A stretch of DNA of 64,000 nt from Amyloporia xantha (lineage: Eukaryota > Basidiomycota > Agaricomycetes > Polyporales > Adustoporiaceae), in NCBI GenBank assembly GCA_036971615.1, contig JAYKKR010000009.1, forward strand, positions 248,001-312,000. The letters are read 5' to 3'. Position 1 is the first letter of the stretch. Each line of letters starts with the position of its first letter. The notes beneath the pieces were generated by a model. The model saw only the letters and a program-made list of their open reading frames with translations, searched no databases and was not told the DNA's origin. The position numbers and the translations under genes were made by a program. Shown here in pieces: positions 11,998 through 23,087 of the stretch.

Positions 11998-13886
11998 ATG
12001 AAGAACACCATCGCGACAGCAGCCAACATCTATGCTGAACAACTGTTCCGGTGTGGCGAGGGACTGCCTCTATGGTTTCCCCAGCCGACCAAGCATGGCG
12101 AGGTTGTCGTTGGTGACGTCGGTTACATGCGAAACGGTGCTTTCTTCCGTCTCTTCAATGCGACGGCCAGTGCAGACGATGGGCACAATGAGAAATACGG
12201 TGTTCCAGACGAAAACAAGTTCGAACCTTTCAAGATATCTCCGTTTGGGTTAAATCAGACCCCAGAGGCGCTTCCACCTGGGCCGATTTCCAGCAGGAGC
12301 CTGACCGAAATCAAAGTCAAAGGAGATATAGGAACGTGAGTCGAAATGTCTTCTTTACATTACATACTCTAACCTTGAAGTGTTGTCTCCGTGCCAGCAA
12401 GGGCACCCAAGCTAATTTTCACTTCAAATGTACAGACGAGCAGGGCGCCGCGCTATTCCTGACCGATGCCGCAGTTCGCGAGGAACTTCATCCCAGTCCA
12501 CGAGTATCCGACTACATGTGTCGGAATATTCACAAATGGTGCGAATTCGCAACAGAGGCGCTGGATGTCGATGTACTCCCGCATGATCTTGTGTTTGTAC
12601 GCGGGTGGGTCAAGACGACACAATGGGACATGACAGCGATCACACAGGAAGGCTACCAGGCCGAGCTGTCGTTCGCTAGCGACCTTATATCATCATCTTT
12701 CTCCGCTAAGAAGTCTCGAAGCCCTTTCGGGCACTACTCTCGTCATTCCGGACCGGGCAATATTGGACATTGCGATGAGAGAAAGATCGATCAATGCATC
12801 TTCTTGCATTATTACAAGCTGAAGAAGAGGCGGTTTCTTGGGATCAAAAAGCTCCGGGCTGCTGCAGAACCGCGAGACCCGTCGGCTCCGCCCGATGATG
12901 GTGAGCACGCGCCTCAAGGGCTGTCAGTGGCCGAACGGGTAGGTACATAATCATTCCGTGTGTAAATCAGTAAATTAACAATATCTACAGCCGTATGACC
13001 CGGTGGATTACGTCCTCGACTATATTCTCGAGGTATGGCTACGCGGTAACTGCAGTCAGCGCATAACGTGACTATTGTGTTGTAGTATTCTAACGCGGAT
13101 GTGGCGATTGCACATGACCGCGAGATCGTCGATCTATGTACTGTAAGTTGTTATTTTCGTAGCCAAGAGTCTGTAATTTGTGATTTAACGTGTTTGAAGG
13201 GCCTTGAAATTCCCCGTGATATACCAGCCTTCCTCCGAAGTCTTCGGCCACCCATTTATGTCAATGAGGATGGGTGTCAGTTAATTCAGCCGGATTACTT
13301 TATTTTGTGCTGATAGGATCTTTTAGTAGGGATACTTGAGGTTGGAAAAAGGCATATTTCTAGGTTGCATCCAGCGCAAGTAGCTTCAAGCACTCAGGTT
13401 GACTCCCATGCCGCAGAATATATCTCCCCAGCAATAGGAAGACACACAGCATATGCGGACAGGCATATTCCCCACGAGGACCCGGATGACACTAGCATGA
13501 ACTCCAATATGCATTTCGAAAAGACGGAGTCAGACACCACTTCTACAGAGCCTGATGCAGACAATCTTTCTGTGCCCGCACTCTCTTCCAATCTGTTGCT
13601 CGCTACCACTTATTTCGACCACGCCCCGGACAGTCGTCTGAAGCCTGATCATAGATCTCCATGTCTGTTTCCGAAGCACACGGACGCGGCCTTATTTTCC
13701 GTCACCTCTTCCACAAAACATGTCGCACTCTCAGGTGGCGTGTCTCGGGCGTTACGGGCGAATGGCCGATCATTATTTAGCACTTTGTTGCGAGGCAAAC
13801 GAGTGCAGGGCTCACGGTACAGTCGATCCCTTCACACGCATTCTAGATGGTCGAAGACTTTTACTCGGGTTTCCCGTCTTATATGA
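11998..13886 (+). CDS. Conserved hypothetical protein of Agaricomycete type
   Basis: Function unknown. Exons 11998-12335, 12398-12938, 12991-13032, 13086-13142, 13200-13273 and 13364-13886 join to 524 codons without a stop. The first exon holds the block GEVVVGDVGYMRNGAFFRLFN, which I associate with a widespread uncharacterised mushroom family. The second has WCEFATEALDVDVLPHDLVFVRGWVKTTQWDM. Exon 3 to 5 encode PYDPVDYVLDYILEYSNADV and AIAHDREIVDLC. There is no signal peptide or membrane helix. The last exon is Ser/Thr/Asp-rich and low in complexity; its link to exon 5 is the least certain, since reading through the last intron would end the protein at 13313. Joining restores an open frame of 173 codons, which favours the splice. 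Confidence 0.65.
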
Positions 13887-14772
13887 TACAGTTCTAGTCT
13901 TTTTATAGGTTATAGGTAGTTGTATCCTTCAGCATATCTGAGCGCAAGCTTGTAATAACACTAGTCTTTGTTAAGGTCCATATCACGGTTTCTCCTATCC
14001 TATCAATGATGAGCGTCGACACTTCCGCTTTGAGAGTGGATGAAATTTAAACGCTGTTATCCGAGTCACTGCTCTCTACTTCAAGATGACAGGCGAAATA
14101 GGACATGGCTGCGGTGGGAATCACTATAAAGCAGCTTTGCGAAGCACAGAAGACTGGCGTCTGAGAATGCGTTGGCCACGTGTCTTTTCTACGATCGAGA
14201 TCTGAGATTGTCTCTCACTCTCGTCCTTGCAGCCTGCGTGCGGCTGTTGCTTGCCGCTACAATTTCGTCTGCTGAAATATTTATTTCTGTCTTGGGGGTA
14301 CATTCTTGTGAACTCTGATTGTATAAACGGGGGCTAAAGCTAATTGCTCCTCGTTACTCTCCTTGGGCCCATTGCTTCGTTCCTACAGTTGCGTTCAACT
14401 GCGTCCTGCCGACTGGCCACAGCTCGCAGTCTAAGGCAATCAGGGACTTTAGGAAATGTGCCATACTCCAGAAATATTGAGCAAAAAGCAACACTGTTGA
14501 GTGGAGTGGTCGAGCCTATGACGCGCCACATGGCGAGTCGGCATCCGATCTCATTCGGTCACTTACTGCGTCCACGAGAGAAGATGAAGGTCCACGTACT
14601 TCCAGACCATGGGCCGTTCTTGACGCAGCACAGTAGCAGATTTGTCATAACGCTACCATAATAGGGTATGTTTTAACCGGCTCAAAGCTGAGACAATGCC
14701 ATGGCCTGCGCTTTGGCAGCACGCGACATGGCCCCTGGCCACTGGCCGTGTTCGAGGTTGCCCTTCCGCAGG
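13887..14772. other. Intergenic region
   Basis: About 0.9 kb with no coding signal I trust. The ORF at 14344-14661 has neither conserved features nor splice signals. Confidence 0.4.
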
Positions 14773-14780
14773 TATAAAAG
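14773..14780 (+). promoter_or_regulatory. TATA box of an orphan transcription unit
   Basis: TATAAAAG in a GC-balanced context, about 143 nt ahead of the ATG at 14916 and followed by a pyrimidine-rich leader (cccctcac, ttcttcccctc). This is one of the cleanest TATA boxes in the window, yet no known gene follows. Confidence 0.5.
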
Positions 14781-14915
14781 GCTGGTCTCATGTAGTGTAG
14801 ATGGGCATCCCACCCCCCTCACATTCTTCCCCTCATATAACAGCACAGCGCTTCTACTCATATTTGTATTTACCTCGCTACCTTTATTTTGTCTCTTACT
14901 CGCCTCCGACACAAG

Positions 14916-15110
14916 ATGAATATCCAAATACGGGTCATCGACAATAACTTTCTGATTCAATCGTCAAACACCGCTGCGCCCCGCTGCCTGTTCTCACACG
15001 GCGCCGGAGCACCTCAAGTCCCGCAACGAGTTCCAGCACCCAATGTCCAGGTTCGCGTGCGGTCCCCTCATCTCCCGAGTGTCGTGCTGCCAGTTTGCTC
15101 ACAACGATGA
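14916..15110 (+). CDS. Small hypothetical ORF behind a strong TATA box
   Basis: A 64-residue ORF starting MNIQIRVIDNNFLIQ and ending PSVVLPVCSQR. I do not recognise it. The overlapping plus frame (15043-15267) is unusually rich in Cys and His, so the real product may be spliced into that frame. The TATA box upstream is the main reason to list it. It could also be a non-coding transcript. It lies about 560 bp outside the left end of the Plavaka element. Confidence 0.25.
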   Translation: MNIQIRVIDNNFLIQSSNTAAPRCLFSHGAGAPQVPQRVPAPNVQVRVRSPHLPSVVLPVCSQR

Positions 15111-15672
15111 AAACACAGTGGCCGGGCACCACACATGGGTGACCCGCAAGACATGGTGCCAAATGCAGACTTCGCACGCTGCATTATTGCCCTCCCTGAG
15201 ATATGATCACCTGTTGTCGGCATTTCTTTGCATGAACAGCTGTCGTGGATATTGGCCAACGCTTTGAAGTGGCTCGTATATGCGACAACTTGGCACTGCA
15301 CCACAATACAAATCAATATGCAGGTCTGCATTTCGCGTTTCTCTTTTTTTCCGCCCTGTGTTTGCTGATCCTGTTGCTCGATAGTATCCCTGCACAATGT
15401 GACATGCATGAGTGAATTGGAAGATTTGCATAGTTGATGATGCGTCACAAGGGAGGTACCCGTCAGGGCTGTCGGTGCAGGATGCTATCGAAGTGCGTTT
15501 ATCTCCCTGTTCGCCGATGGGTATCTGTCTGACCAGCGACGCCGCAGGATTCGGGAACTTTGTGTGCGTTCCAGATGTCTATATTGGCGCAGCGAGCTGG
15601 AGGTGCTCGATATCCTATGGCGAGTCGACATATGCATTTCCGACCAAAAAGCGGCATCTCCAGGTGTGCATT
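15111..15672. other. Left flank of the Plavaka element
   Basis: No gene recognised. The 98-codon plus ORF at 15412-15708 runs across the transposon end, so it is not a real gene. Confidence 0.4.
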
Positions 15673-15688
15673 CATCAGCAAAGTGGCG
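15673..15688 (+). repeat. Left terminal inverted repeat of the Plavaka element
   Basis: CATCAGCAAAGTGGCG, identical to the reverse complement of 22462-22477. Confidence 0.85.
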
Positions 15689-15870
15689 TATCGTCTGAAT
15701 GGATCTGATATACCTGAATTCAGCTGTATCAGATACCCAGGTGGCCAGAATGGGCCGTCTGAACTCATTAGATTACTTCTGACTCCAGAACAATCCAGAC
15801 GTCGTTCAGATGTTATCTCAGGTTACTCAGGTTTACTCGGATGTGCGAGTCAGGCTATTCAGAAGTTCAG
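15689..15870. repeat. Left subterminal repeat cluster
   Basis: About 180 bp with many short degenerate units of the type TCTGA, CCTGA, TCAGA, TCAGG and CCAGA, every 8-15 bp and in both orientations. Arrays like this inside the ends of CACTA-like elements are usual transposase binding sites; binding here is inferred. From 15870 to 16295 I see no gene. Confidence 0.7.
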
Positions 15871-16295
15871 AACGTGTGAAATTGCAAATATGTATTATAG
15901 TACCACGGAATGCGGCCGGAAAACGCGATTAGTATGAATTCAATATTAGATCAAAAACGATATGATACTAGAGAGCAGGAATGAAACATATGGAACGCAA
16001 CAGTCAAATGGTTGTGCGCTGTGAACACGGTATCAATGATGTATAATCATCATCTTCTAAGTCAGTCCTTGGGTAGCGAAAAACGGCGGCTCTACTTCGA
16101 AGTCAAATCAATCCAACTAAGATGTATGAGAACGGATGAATCACTGCGAGCGGCAGGTAAACGAGACGGCATAATTGGCATGCGGACACTGGGTATATGA
16201 TCGGCAATGGGCCGCGGGTGGTGCGCTTTGTCCGAACGATTCAAGCGGTCTCGCCCTGCAGTAGTTTTAGTCAGCGACATAATAATGTATGTGAG

Positions 16296-18413
16296 CTACA
16301 AAAGTACCTCATCTGTCTCTTCGTCAGAGTCCAGAATAGCAGCCGGCTGGGACGCATACGCGATTACCTCAGCCTCGTAGTTCCCGCTGAACGTGCAGCC
16401 GCGCCCACGCCCGATAGCTTCGGCTTTGGAAAGGATATCCGCGCGCGCATCGTCATCGAGATTCTTGATTGAATTGATGTAAAACGGGACTCGGGCGCCC
16501 CACTTGCTTTCACCGAAGTTGTCCGCCTTGGTCTTGACAATCTTGCCAGTCTTCGCAAGGTTCCAGGCTCTTTCGACCTGTCACAGCAAGGTGACTTGGG
16601 GTTGCACAGATGACAAGCAACCGGGCACTTACAGCAATGAGCACTATCAGTAGAGCCCCGCAGCAGAAGCTATCGCATCCGTAAAACGCTTGCGCTGTTG
16701 AAGTGAGGTGGTATGCCAGAGTGTCGGAAATGACGGCATGTTGAAAACGACCGTAGCGTCGCTGGCAGCATAACGGTGTCAGCGTATGTGTTCGCAATGA
16801 CTCGGTTGGATTAGGTTAACTTACAGAGACAGTACCATCAAACTCGTACTTGACCCTTCGGAACAGGAAAGGCTGCGCGGGTTCCGCCAACGCTAACGCA
16901 ACAGTGTCGGCACGTTCATCTTCACTGGTTATGTTTAATGTTTCGAAATGCCTCTTCAACGAGTGGAGAGACTCTTTTGCAATACCCGAGCGCCAGTCAT
17001 ACATTTTCTGCTGTGCCTGTGAGACAAGTTCCACATGAGCTCGATCAAATGCAGACATGGCCGTGATATAGTACGGCAACATACAAGCTTATAAACAGGA
17101 CTCTTGATGGTAATCTTGTGAGGAACATTTGGGAAGATGTCATTCCACAAATCCTGCAAGACCTTGAGCATCGGGATGGACTGAAGATCATAAGGATTCT
17201 CTAAAGATCCAAGAACTTCAAACCACGTGGGAACGAATACTTTCTTCCATCTGTGGTGGCTACACCCTGCCGGTAGCTTCTTGACCGTGATAGGACCGCT
17301 ATCATCTTCGTCGTTGTCGTTGTCGTTGTCATCGACATCGATGAAACCTTGGGTTGCAGCAACCGAAGGCTGGAACGAGGCATTGGGTGCAATCTGAACA
17401 ATGCCCTTGGACGGTAAAGAAGATTAGCGAAATTGAGGTTACCTGGAGATAACGAACTTACTGTGTTAGTGGGTCGGCCCTGTCCCGCAACCTCAGGGGC
17501 CTGTTCGGGACTGTACTCCTCGTCATCTTCCGCATCAATGACATACCCGCTGGCATGTACAGGCACATCATCATCACTGGACTCGGCATCGGAGTGCATG
17601 CCGGCAAAATGGCCGTCATTCGGGATGGACTCAGATGGCAGAGAAGGTGTACAGGTCGTCTCATTGCCAGTGGTGGACATCTTGATTGGGAGAGTCCTAG
17701 GTGGCTGACTCGGAGCCCTCTTGGCAGGCTCTCCACTGGCCGGTGTTCGATCCCGGGCAGTATTCCACCCAGCCAGCAGGCCAGCAGGATGGGCAGGCTT
17801 CTTCTTCTTAGGCTCACGGGTGTTGTTGGGTGGCCTGGCCGAAAACGTCAATTGGAATTCATGTAATTATAGAATGTAGCACCATGAGTAACATACACGT
17901 CATAGTCAGCCTTGCGTTTGGGCGCCGGCACCGAAGGCTCAGCAGTAGCAGCACTTCGATTGTCTGGATATGTCGTGTTCGGGGTCCGCCGATAATTCTC
18001 AATGTCTGCTCGAGTGGTCTTGGATTTTCCCTTAGCAGGAGGCTGGGCTTCGGATGACAACACTATCAAGAATTCTCAGTGAGACATGTACCACAGTAGA
18101 GTATTTATGACGTACCATTTGGGGCTGCAAGTTCAGTTGCGAGATTATTACCACTGGCAGCGACATTCTTGCGGATGATACGCGGCGGAAGGACACGCTG
18201 CGCTTGTTCAGCCATGTCTTTGCGCCGGAGCTCGTCTTGCAGCTGTGATATCTTCTTGATAGTCGCCTCTCGACTCTCCTGAGCCTGGGCCTTTGCCGCA
18301 GTCTTGGCGGCCTCGTCTTGCGCAACCTGAGCACTGCTTCGCCGAGGCTGCTTGTCCTGCAAGAGAATCTGCCCTGGATGCTTGTTCGCATTTGCGGCTC
18401 GAGTCTTCGCCAT
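16296..18413 (-). CDS. Plavaka-associated accessory protein (unknown function), intact
   Basis: Seven exons on the minus strand (18413-18116, 18062-17897, 17834-17462, 17405-17085, 17016-16825, 16761-16633, 16577-16296) join to 586 codons with no break. The N-terminal third is basic and Ala/Gln/Lys-rich with a possible coiled coil (ATIKKISQLQDELRRKD). The middle is acidic with DDNDNDNDEDD. The C-terminal half is globular: KKVFVPTWFEVLGSLENPYD, DLWNDIFPNVPHKITIKSPVY, MYDWRSGIAKESLHSL. I recall this C-terminal pattern from ORFs next to Plavaka transposases in many mushrooms, with no assigned function. A role in transposition or DNA binding is inferred from the location only. It diverges from the transposase, with a 393-bp shared promoter region. 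Confidence 0.8.
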
Positions 18414-18806
18414 GGTCAATGGTTCAGAGGCCTCAAGACAACGCTTATGCAGGTAGACAAAAGAAAATGAAAAAGAAAGAGTGTAGGGCTGAAAGGAGCG
18501 GATCCCCTGAGGGGCAAACTAGGCCTGTTGGCGCGAAAACTTGAGAGAGGAAGAGGGAGGAAATGATTCAGGAATGGAGGGCATACCGTGCTAATTTATT
18601 GGTTGATCCGGGACAGCGGATGCACGCTGGCACACCATGCGGCGGAATGCACGGGGCATCTAAAGTAGGGAAAGCCTGTGGTCAGTGCATGCCACAGTGA
18701 CGGCAATGATAAGGCTACGGCGTAATCGGCTTACCAGTAGATAGCCAGAGTCCGACGAGACGATAACTGGAGCCCCAGGAATCACAACTTGAACTGTCTA
18801 CCTTCA

Positions 18807-21800
18807 ATGCTAGAGCCTCGGCGGCACGAACACAATCCCCTTCGTTGGCAATGCCAGCAGTGCTCGCGATGGTTTCGTAATCCCTCAGGCTTAACACAGC
18901 ACCGAAATGCACAACATCCGCCGCCTCCGAGCCCTACCCGTGATTCGCCGTCTTCACCGACTCAGAACAGCCATTTCGAAGATGCTGGACTCGGAGCTGA
19001 GCCATGCCAGGATGATGACAATGCAGTTGAAGGACCATCAATTGGAAAGCAAAAACATCCATACCTTGATGGCAAGTGGGGCTTTTGTTGTATGATATAA
19101 CTACTAGATTAATAGTGACCGTCAAAAATGCCCTGTAGCACGCCCATGCGACATCCACGGAACGTACCTTCCTCCAGATACACCGCCCCCCTTGCGTACT
19201 GCGGCCACTCAGGATGACTGGTCACCATATAGGAGCCGACTGGAATTCGAAACAGCTGAATTTTTATTTAAACGGACGCAGCTGTCCCAGGCCGATATTA
19301 ATATCTTGATGGATTTATGGGCCGCCTCGTTGTTAGCGTTCGGTGGCAGACCTCCATTCGCAAACTTCGCTGATATGAATCGGGTGATCGATTCTACGAC
19401 TCTTGGAGACGCACCTTGGGAATCGTTCACGGCCCATTATAGTGGACCATTACCTAGCGAGAATGTACCGTCATGGATGACAGCAGAGTACGAGATCTGG
19501 ACAAGAAATCCTCGTACGATCCTTCACCAGATGCTGGCAAATCCCGACTTCGCAGACGAAAGTGATCTCTCGCCGTACCGGGATTTCGACGAGAATGGTG
19601 AACGGCGATTCACCAATGTTATGTCTGGAGATTGGGCGTGGAGGCAGGCCGTGAGTCGCACCATATGAATAACTTCGGATAGAAAACAAACTAAGGTGGA
19701 CCCACAGGACCAAATAGCACAGGATCCTGCAACACATGGAGCCATGTTCGTTCCAGTCATCCTGGGTAGCGACAAAACGACCGTCTCAGTTGCCACAGGA
19801 AATAACGAATACTACCCTCTATACATTTCCACCGGCAATGTTTTCAATGGGGTCCGACGCGCTCACCGCAACGCAGTTGCTGTCCTCGCGTTCTTAGCAA
19901 TTCCAAAAAGTAAGTCCAATTCATTTTCGCAGTTGGACTTTGTGCGCCGCCGCAGATATACCTATTACATGCCGCTGACTGCTCTCGATACTAGGTGAGA
20001 AAAAGTACGACCAGGACAAGGCCTTCCGCAGGTTCCGACGTCAACTCTACCATTCCAGCCTTTCCGCAATCTTGGCGCCGCTGCGTCCCAGCATGTCTGT
20101 GCCCGAAGTGGTTCGCTGTTCGGATTCCCATTTCCGCCGCGCCATTTATGGCTTGGGACCTTATCTCGCGGACTATCCAGAGCAAGCGCTGGCAGCCTGC
20201 GTTGTTCAGGGATGGTGTGCAACGTACGTCCTTCTTTCCTTCATGACTATAGATGACATTCTTAACGGGTACTGTACTACTAGCTGCCCTGGTGATCGGA
20301 ACGATTTGGATAGCGGACTAAACCAAGCGCGTCGCTCGCGGGAGCACTCAGCCGCGCTGATAGATGCGCTCGATGCGGCGACGCTCTGGAACGACTACGG
20401 GATTGTGAACGATGTAATTGTGCGCCGTCTTTTCTTATCGTTGGCTTATAAATTATCACTTACCGGCGCCGCTTCCTCACTGTTCTACAGCCATTTATGA
20501 ATGATTTTCCTCGTGCCGACATTCACGAACTGCTCTCCGGTGACCTGCTACATCAAGTGATCAAGGGCGCTTTCAAAGATCACCTGGTTACGTGGATCGG
20601 CGAATATCTTGTTCTTGAGCATGGAGAAGCACGGGCGACTGAGATTACAGATGAGATCGACCGCGGTGCGGCCCCTCTTCATGCCTCACGCGCCTTGAAC
20701 GTGTCTCACAGTGATGTATCTGTAGCATTGCTGCTGTTCCTCCTTTCTCTGGCCTACGGCGCTTTCATCAAGGTCGCAACTTCAAGCAATGGACTGGGGA
20801 TGACTCGAAAGGTCTCATGAAGGTCCGTTGGAATGCAATCATCCTCAGCAGCATGAGGCTGATACAATCCCATTTACGGTCAGGTTTATCTTCCTGCTAT
20901 CGCTGGCCTCGTGCCCTCACAGATCATATGTGCGGCCAGTGCTTTTCTCGATTTCTGTTATCTTGTTCGCAGGTCCGTTCATACAGAGAAGACAATAATG
21001 CACGTGGAAGATGCACTCGGCCGTTATCATCAACATCGAGAGATCTTTCGGACCGCGGGAGTACGCCCCGATGGGTTTTCAATGCCACGCCAACATTCCC
21101 TCGGCCATTATCCTCGACACGTCCGGAATTACGGTGCCCCTAATGGACTCTGCACCTCGATCACCGAATCCAAGCATATCAAAGCTGTCAAAGAACCTTG
21201 GCGACGTTCTAATCGGTTTGAAGCGTTAGGGCAAATGCTACTCACGAATCAACGGCTCGATAAACTGGCCGCCTCGCGTGCTGATTTTACTGCACGGGAC
21301 ATGCTCAACGGCACTTGTTTGTCCGATGCGCTGCGCCATATGCAACTACTCCTGGATGCCCTCGAAGCCGACAGCTCCGAAACACAAGAGGAGGATCCCG
21401 ACGAGGCTCACGCGATTGACGACGAGGCCATCGCGAATGACGACGAGGCCATCGCGAATGAAGATGCCGCTATCGCGGATGAAGACGAGGATGTCGAAGT
21501 ACAGGGGCCTCGGATCGATGCCTTTGTGGTCCTTGCAAGACGGCCTGGTAAGTATCATAGCAGCCTTTTCCGAGCATGTTCTCATTCTCGTCACACAGCC
21601 AAAGGTTATCCTCGGCACCTGGCTGAGCTCGGTAACCACTTAGGACGGCCAGGCCTTGTTGGCGCAGTAGCGTCATTCCTTTGAACAGCGCTCAGCCCAG
21701 GCTGCAAATGATCACTTCCCGAATAGCGATGACATGATCGCCCCTTGCTCGCAATGCTCGCCTTCGCATTTCTGTCTTTCACTCGGCTGTCGCGACGTTC

Positions 21801-22269
21801 TATGCACCCGAGCGATCTTTCGGGTACTGGTGGTATGCGCCGCGAATGGATCCGCACAACTCCGTCCTGGCGCTCAGGTGCTGAGTCGGAGCGACACGGT
21901 TCTTGTCAGCAAAGACCCAACACAAGAAGGCTTCCGCGCGTTCTACGTAGCGCGGGTGCGACTTTTCTTCTCCTTCTTCTATAATCAAACATTATATCCC
22001 TGTGCATTAGTGGAATGGTTCTTGCCTGTTGGAGATGAGCCGGATGACGACACTGCTATGTGGATTGTCGAGCCGGAATTTGATGCAGATGGGCGCAGAC
22101 CTTGTGAAGTCATCCACCTGGATACTATCGTACGCGGAGCTCATCTTATTGGCATATATGGTGAGGGTATATGCTGCCGAAGTTTAAACATTCAGATTCA
22201 TTGGATGCCTTTCGTGCATTCTATGTAAATAAGTTCGCCGATTATCACTTGCACGAAACTGTATTCTAA
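18807..22269 (+). pseudogene. Plavaka transposase, frameshifted in the C-terminal part
   Basis: Starts at ATG 18807 with a C2H2 finger (CQQCSRWFRNPSGLTQHRNA, then QH). Exons 18807-19071, 19139-19650, 19708-19909, 19995-20223, 20284-20419 and 20491-20665 join in frame and carry Plavaka hallmarks: VIDSTTLGDAPWESF, SGDWAWRQA, DPATHGAMFVPVILGSDKTT, NEYYPLYISTGNV, HFRRAIYGLGPYLADYPEQA. The first intron (19072-19138) uses a GC donor. At the next junction (20665/20726) the phases miss by one base. Later exons (20726-20822, 20884 to about 21549) carry FKQWTGDDSKGLMK, ITESKHIKAVKEPWRRS and a short acidic repeat. From about 21670 to 22200 family blocks occur in different frames, with four to five shifts, before the stop at 22267-22269. 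A functional protein is unlikely. Confidence 0.85.
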
Positions 22270-22359
22270 TACCATGTTAGCGTAATGTGTATATATTACT
22301 ATCCAGTGCGAGTTGAAAGTATGATACTCTGAACGACTGGGTGGTCTGACTACAACAAA

Positions 22360-22461
22360 GGTATGCTAACTTGGAAGCTACTAGTCAGACGGATCAGGTC
22401 CTTCAGGCAAATTCCAGGCTCGTCAGACGATTTCAGGCGCATCAGGGTAACTCAGGCTCTG
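22360..22461. repeat. Right subterminal repeat cluster
   Basis: Units TCAGG/TCAGA/CCAGG about every 10 bp, the mirror of the left cluster, directly inside the right terminal repeat. Confidence 0.7.
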
Positions 22462-22477
22462 CGCCACTTTGCTGATG
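22462..22477 (-). repeat. Right terminal inverted repeat of the Plavaka element
   Basis: Exact reverse complement of 15673-15688. Confidence 0.85.
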
Positions 22478-23087
22478 TTGTATCATCGATGTTGCCATGT
22501 TCTCCGTTCCTGATGTTGTTCCACCAGTAGCCTTGGGCTCTGCAATGCAGCACCTGTACAGCAGGAGCACGCTCAGGTTGAAGCTACACCGCTTCAAGAT
22601 TATGACCCTACCCTCTAAAACTAAAGTGATAACTTATGTCACACAGGCGTCTTGTCTTGTATCGTTAGCATTCTCAGTCCTATTAGTTTGTCTTGTACCA
22701 CATCTCCATATTCTCTCCTGCAGTATACTGCACTCATTTCGTGAATGGACATTTGACTTTCTTGACCGTTGCGTTAATTTTGCCATTCGTCTCAGTGATG
22801 GACTGCGTGAAATGAGAAAATTGTCAGTAGAATCTGTGTCAGAGCATTTTTCTCAGCAGAATCAGCACGCATTAGCATGTCACTAATAACATGATATAAT
22901 ATTTCTATCCCGTCATGGAATGAGCCGGTACACATAAGGAGCGACTAGCAGAAGCATAGCTTCAAATTAACGAGAAGTTGAACTTTCCCGTCGTTCTCGA
23001 ATGTAGTATAAGCACACTCGAGCATCAAAACAGTAACGAAAGTCGATGCAATCTGACGTTCGCGCAGCGGGTGCAAGTCAAGCGATT
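22478..23087. other. Intergenic region right of the Plavaka element
   Basis: A 129-codon plus ORF (22497-22886) contains a hydrophobic stretch (SLAFSVLLVCLVPHLHIL) but no family signature or splice context; I leave it as uncertain. The rest holds the 3' flank of the MFS gene. Confidence 0.35.

Larger units (their letters stand above)
15673..22477. mobile_element. Plavaka-like DNA transposon (about 6.8 kb)
   Basis: The 16-bp sequence CATCAGCAAAGTGGCG at 15673-15688 recurs as an exact reverse complement at 22462-22477 and brackets two genes of the Plavaka group (CACTA-related, basidiomycete-specific). The transposase reads plus (18807-22269) and an accessory gene reads minus (16296-18413), head to head. 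Just inside both ends are dense short repeats of the TCTGA/CCTGA type. Exact ends are ambiguous. If the inverted repeat starts CAGCAAAG the flanks give a 2-bp AT duplication; if it starts CATCAG they give TT. The transposase is broken, so this copy is probably not autonomous. Confidence 0.88.

Noticed and set aside
15673..22477. KDZ (Kyakuja-Dileera-Zisupton) element instead of Plavaka
   Set aside because: The transposase blocks (STTLGDAPWESF, GDWAWRQA, DPATHGAMFVPVILGSDKT) are those of Plavaka; no TET/JBP gene is present.
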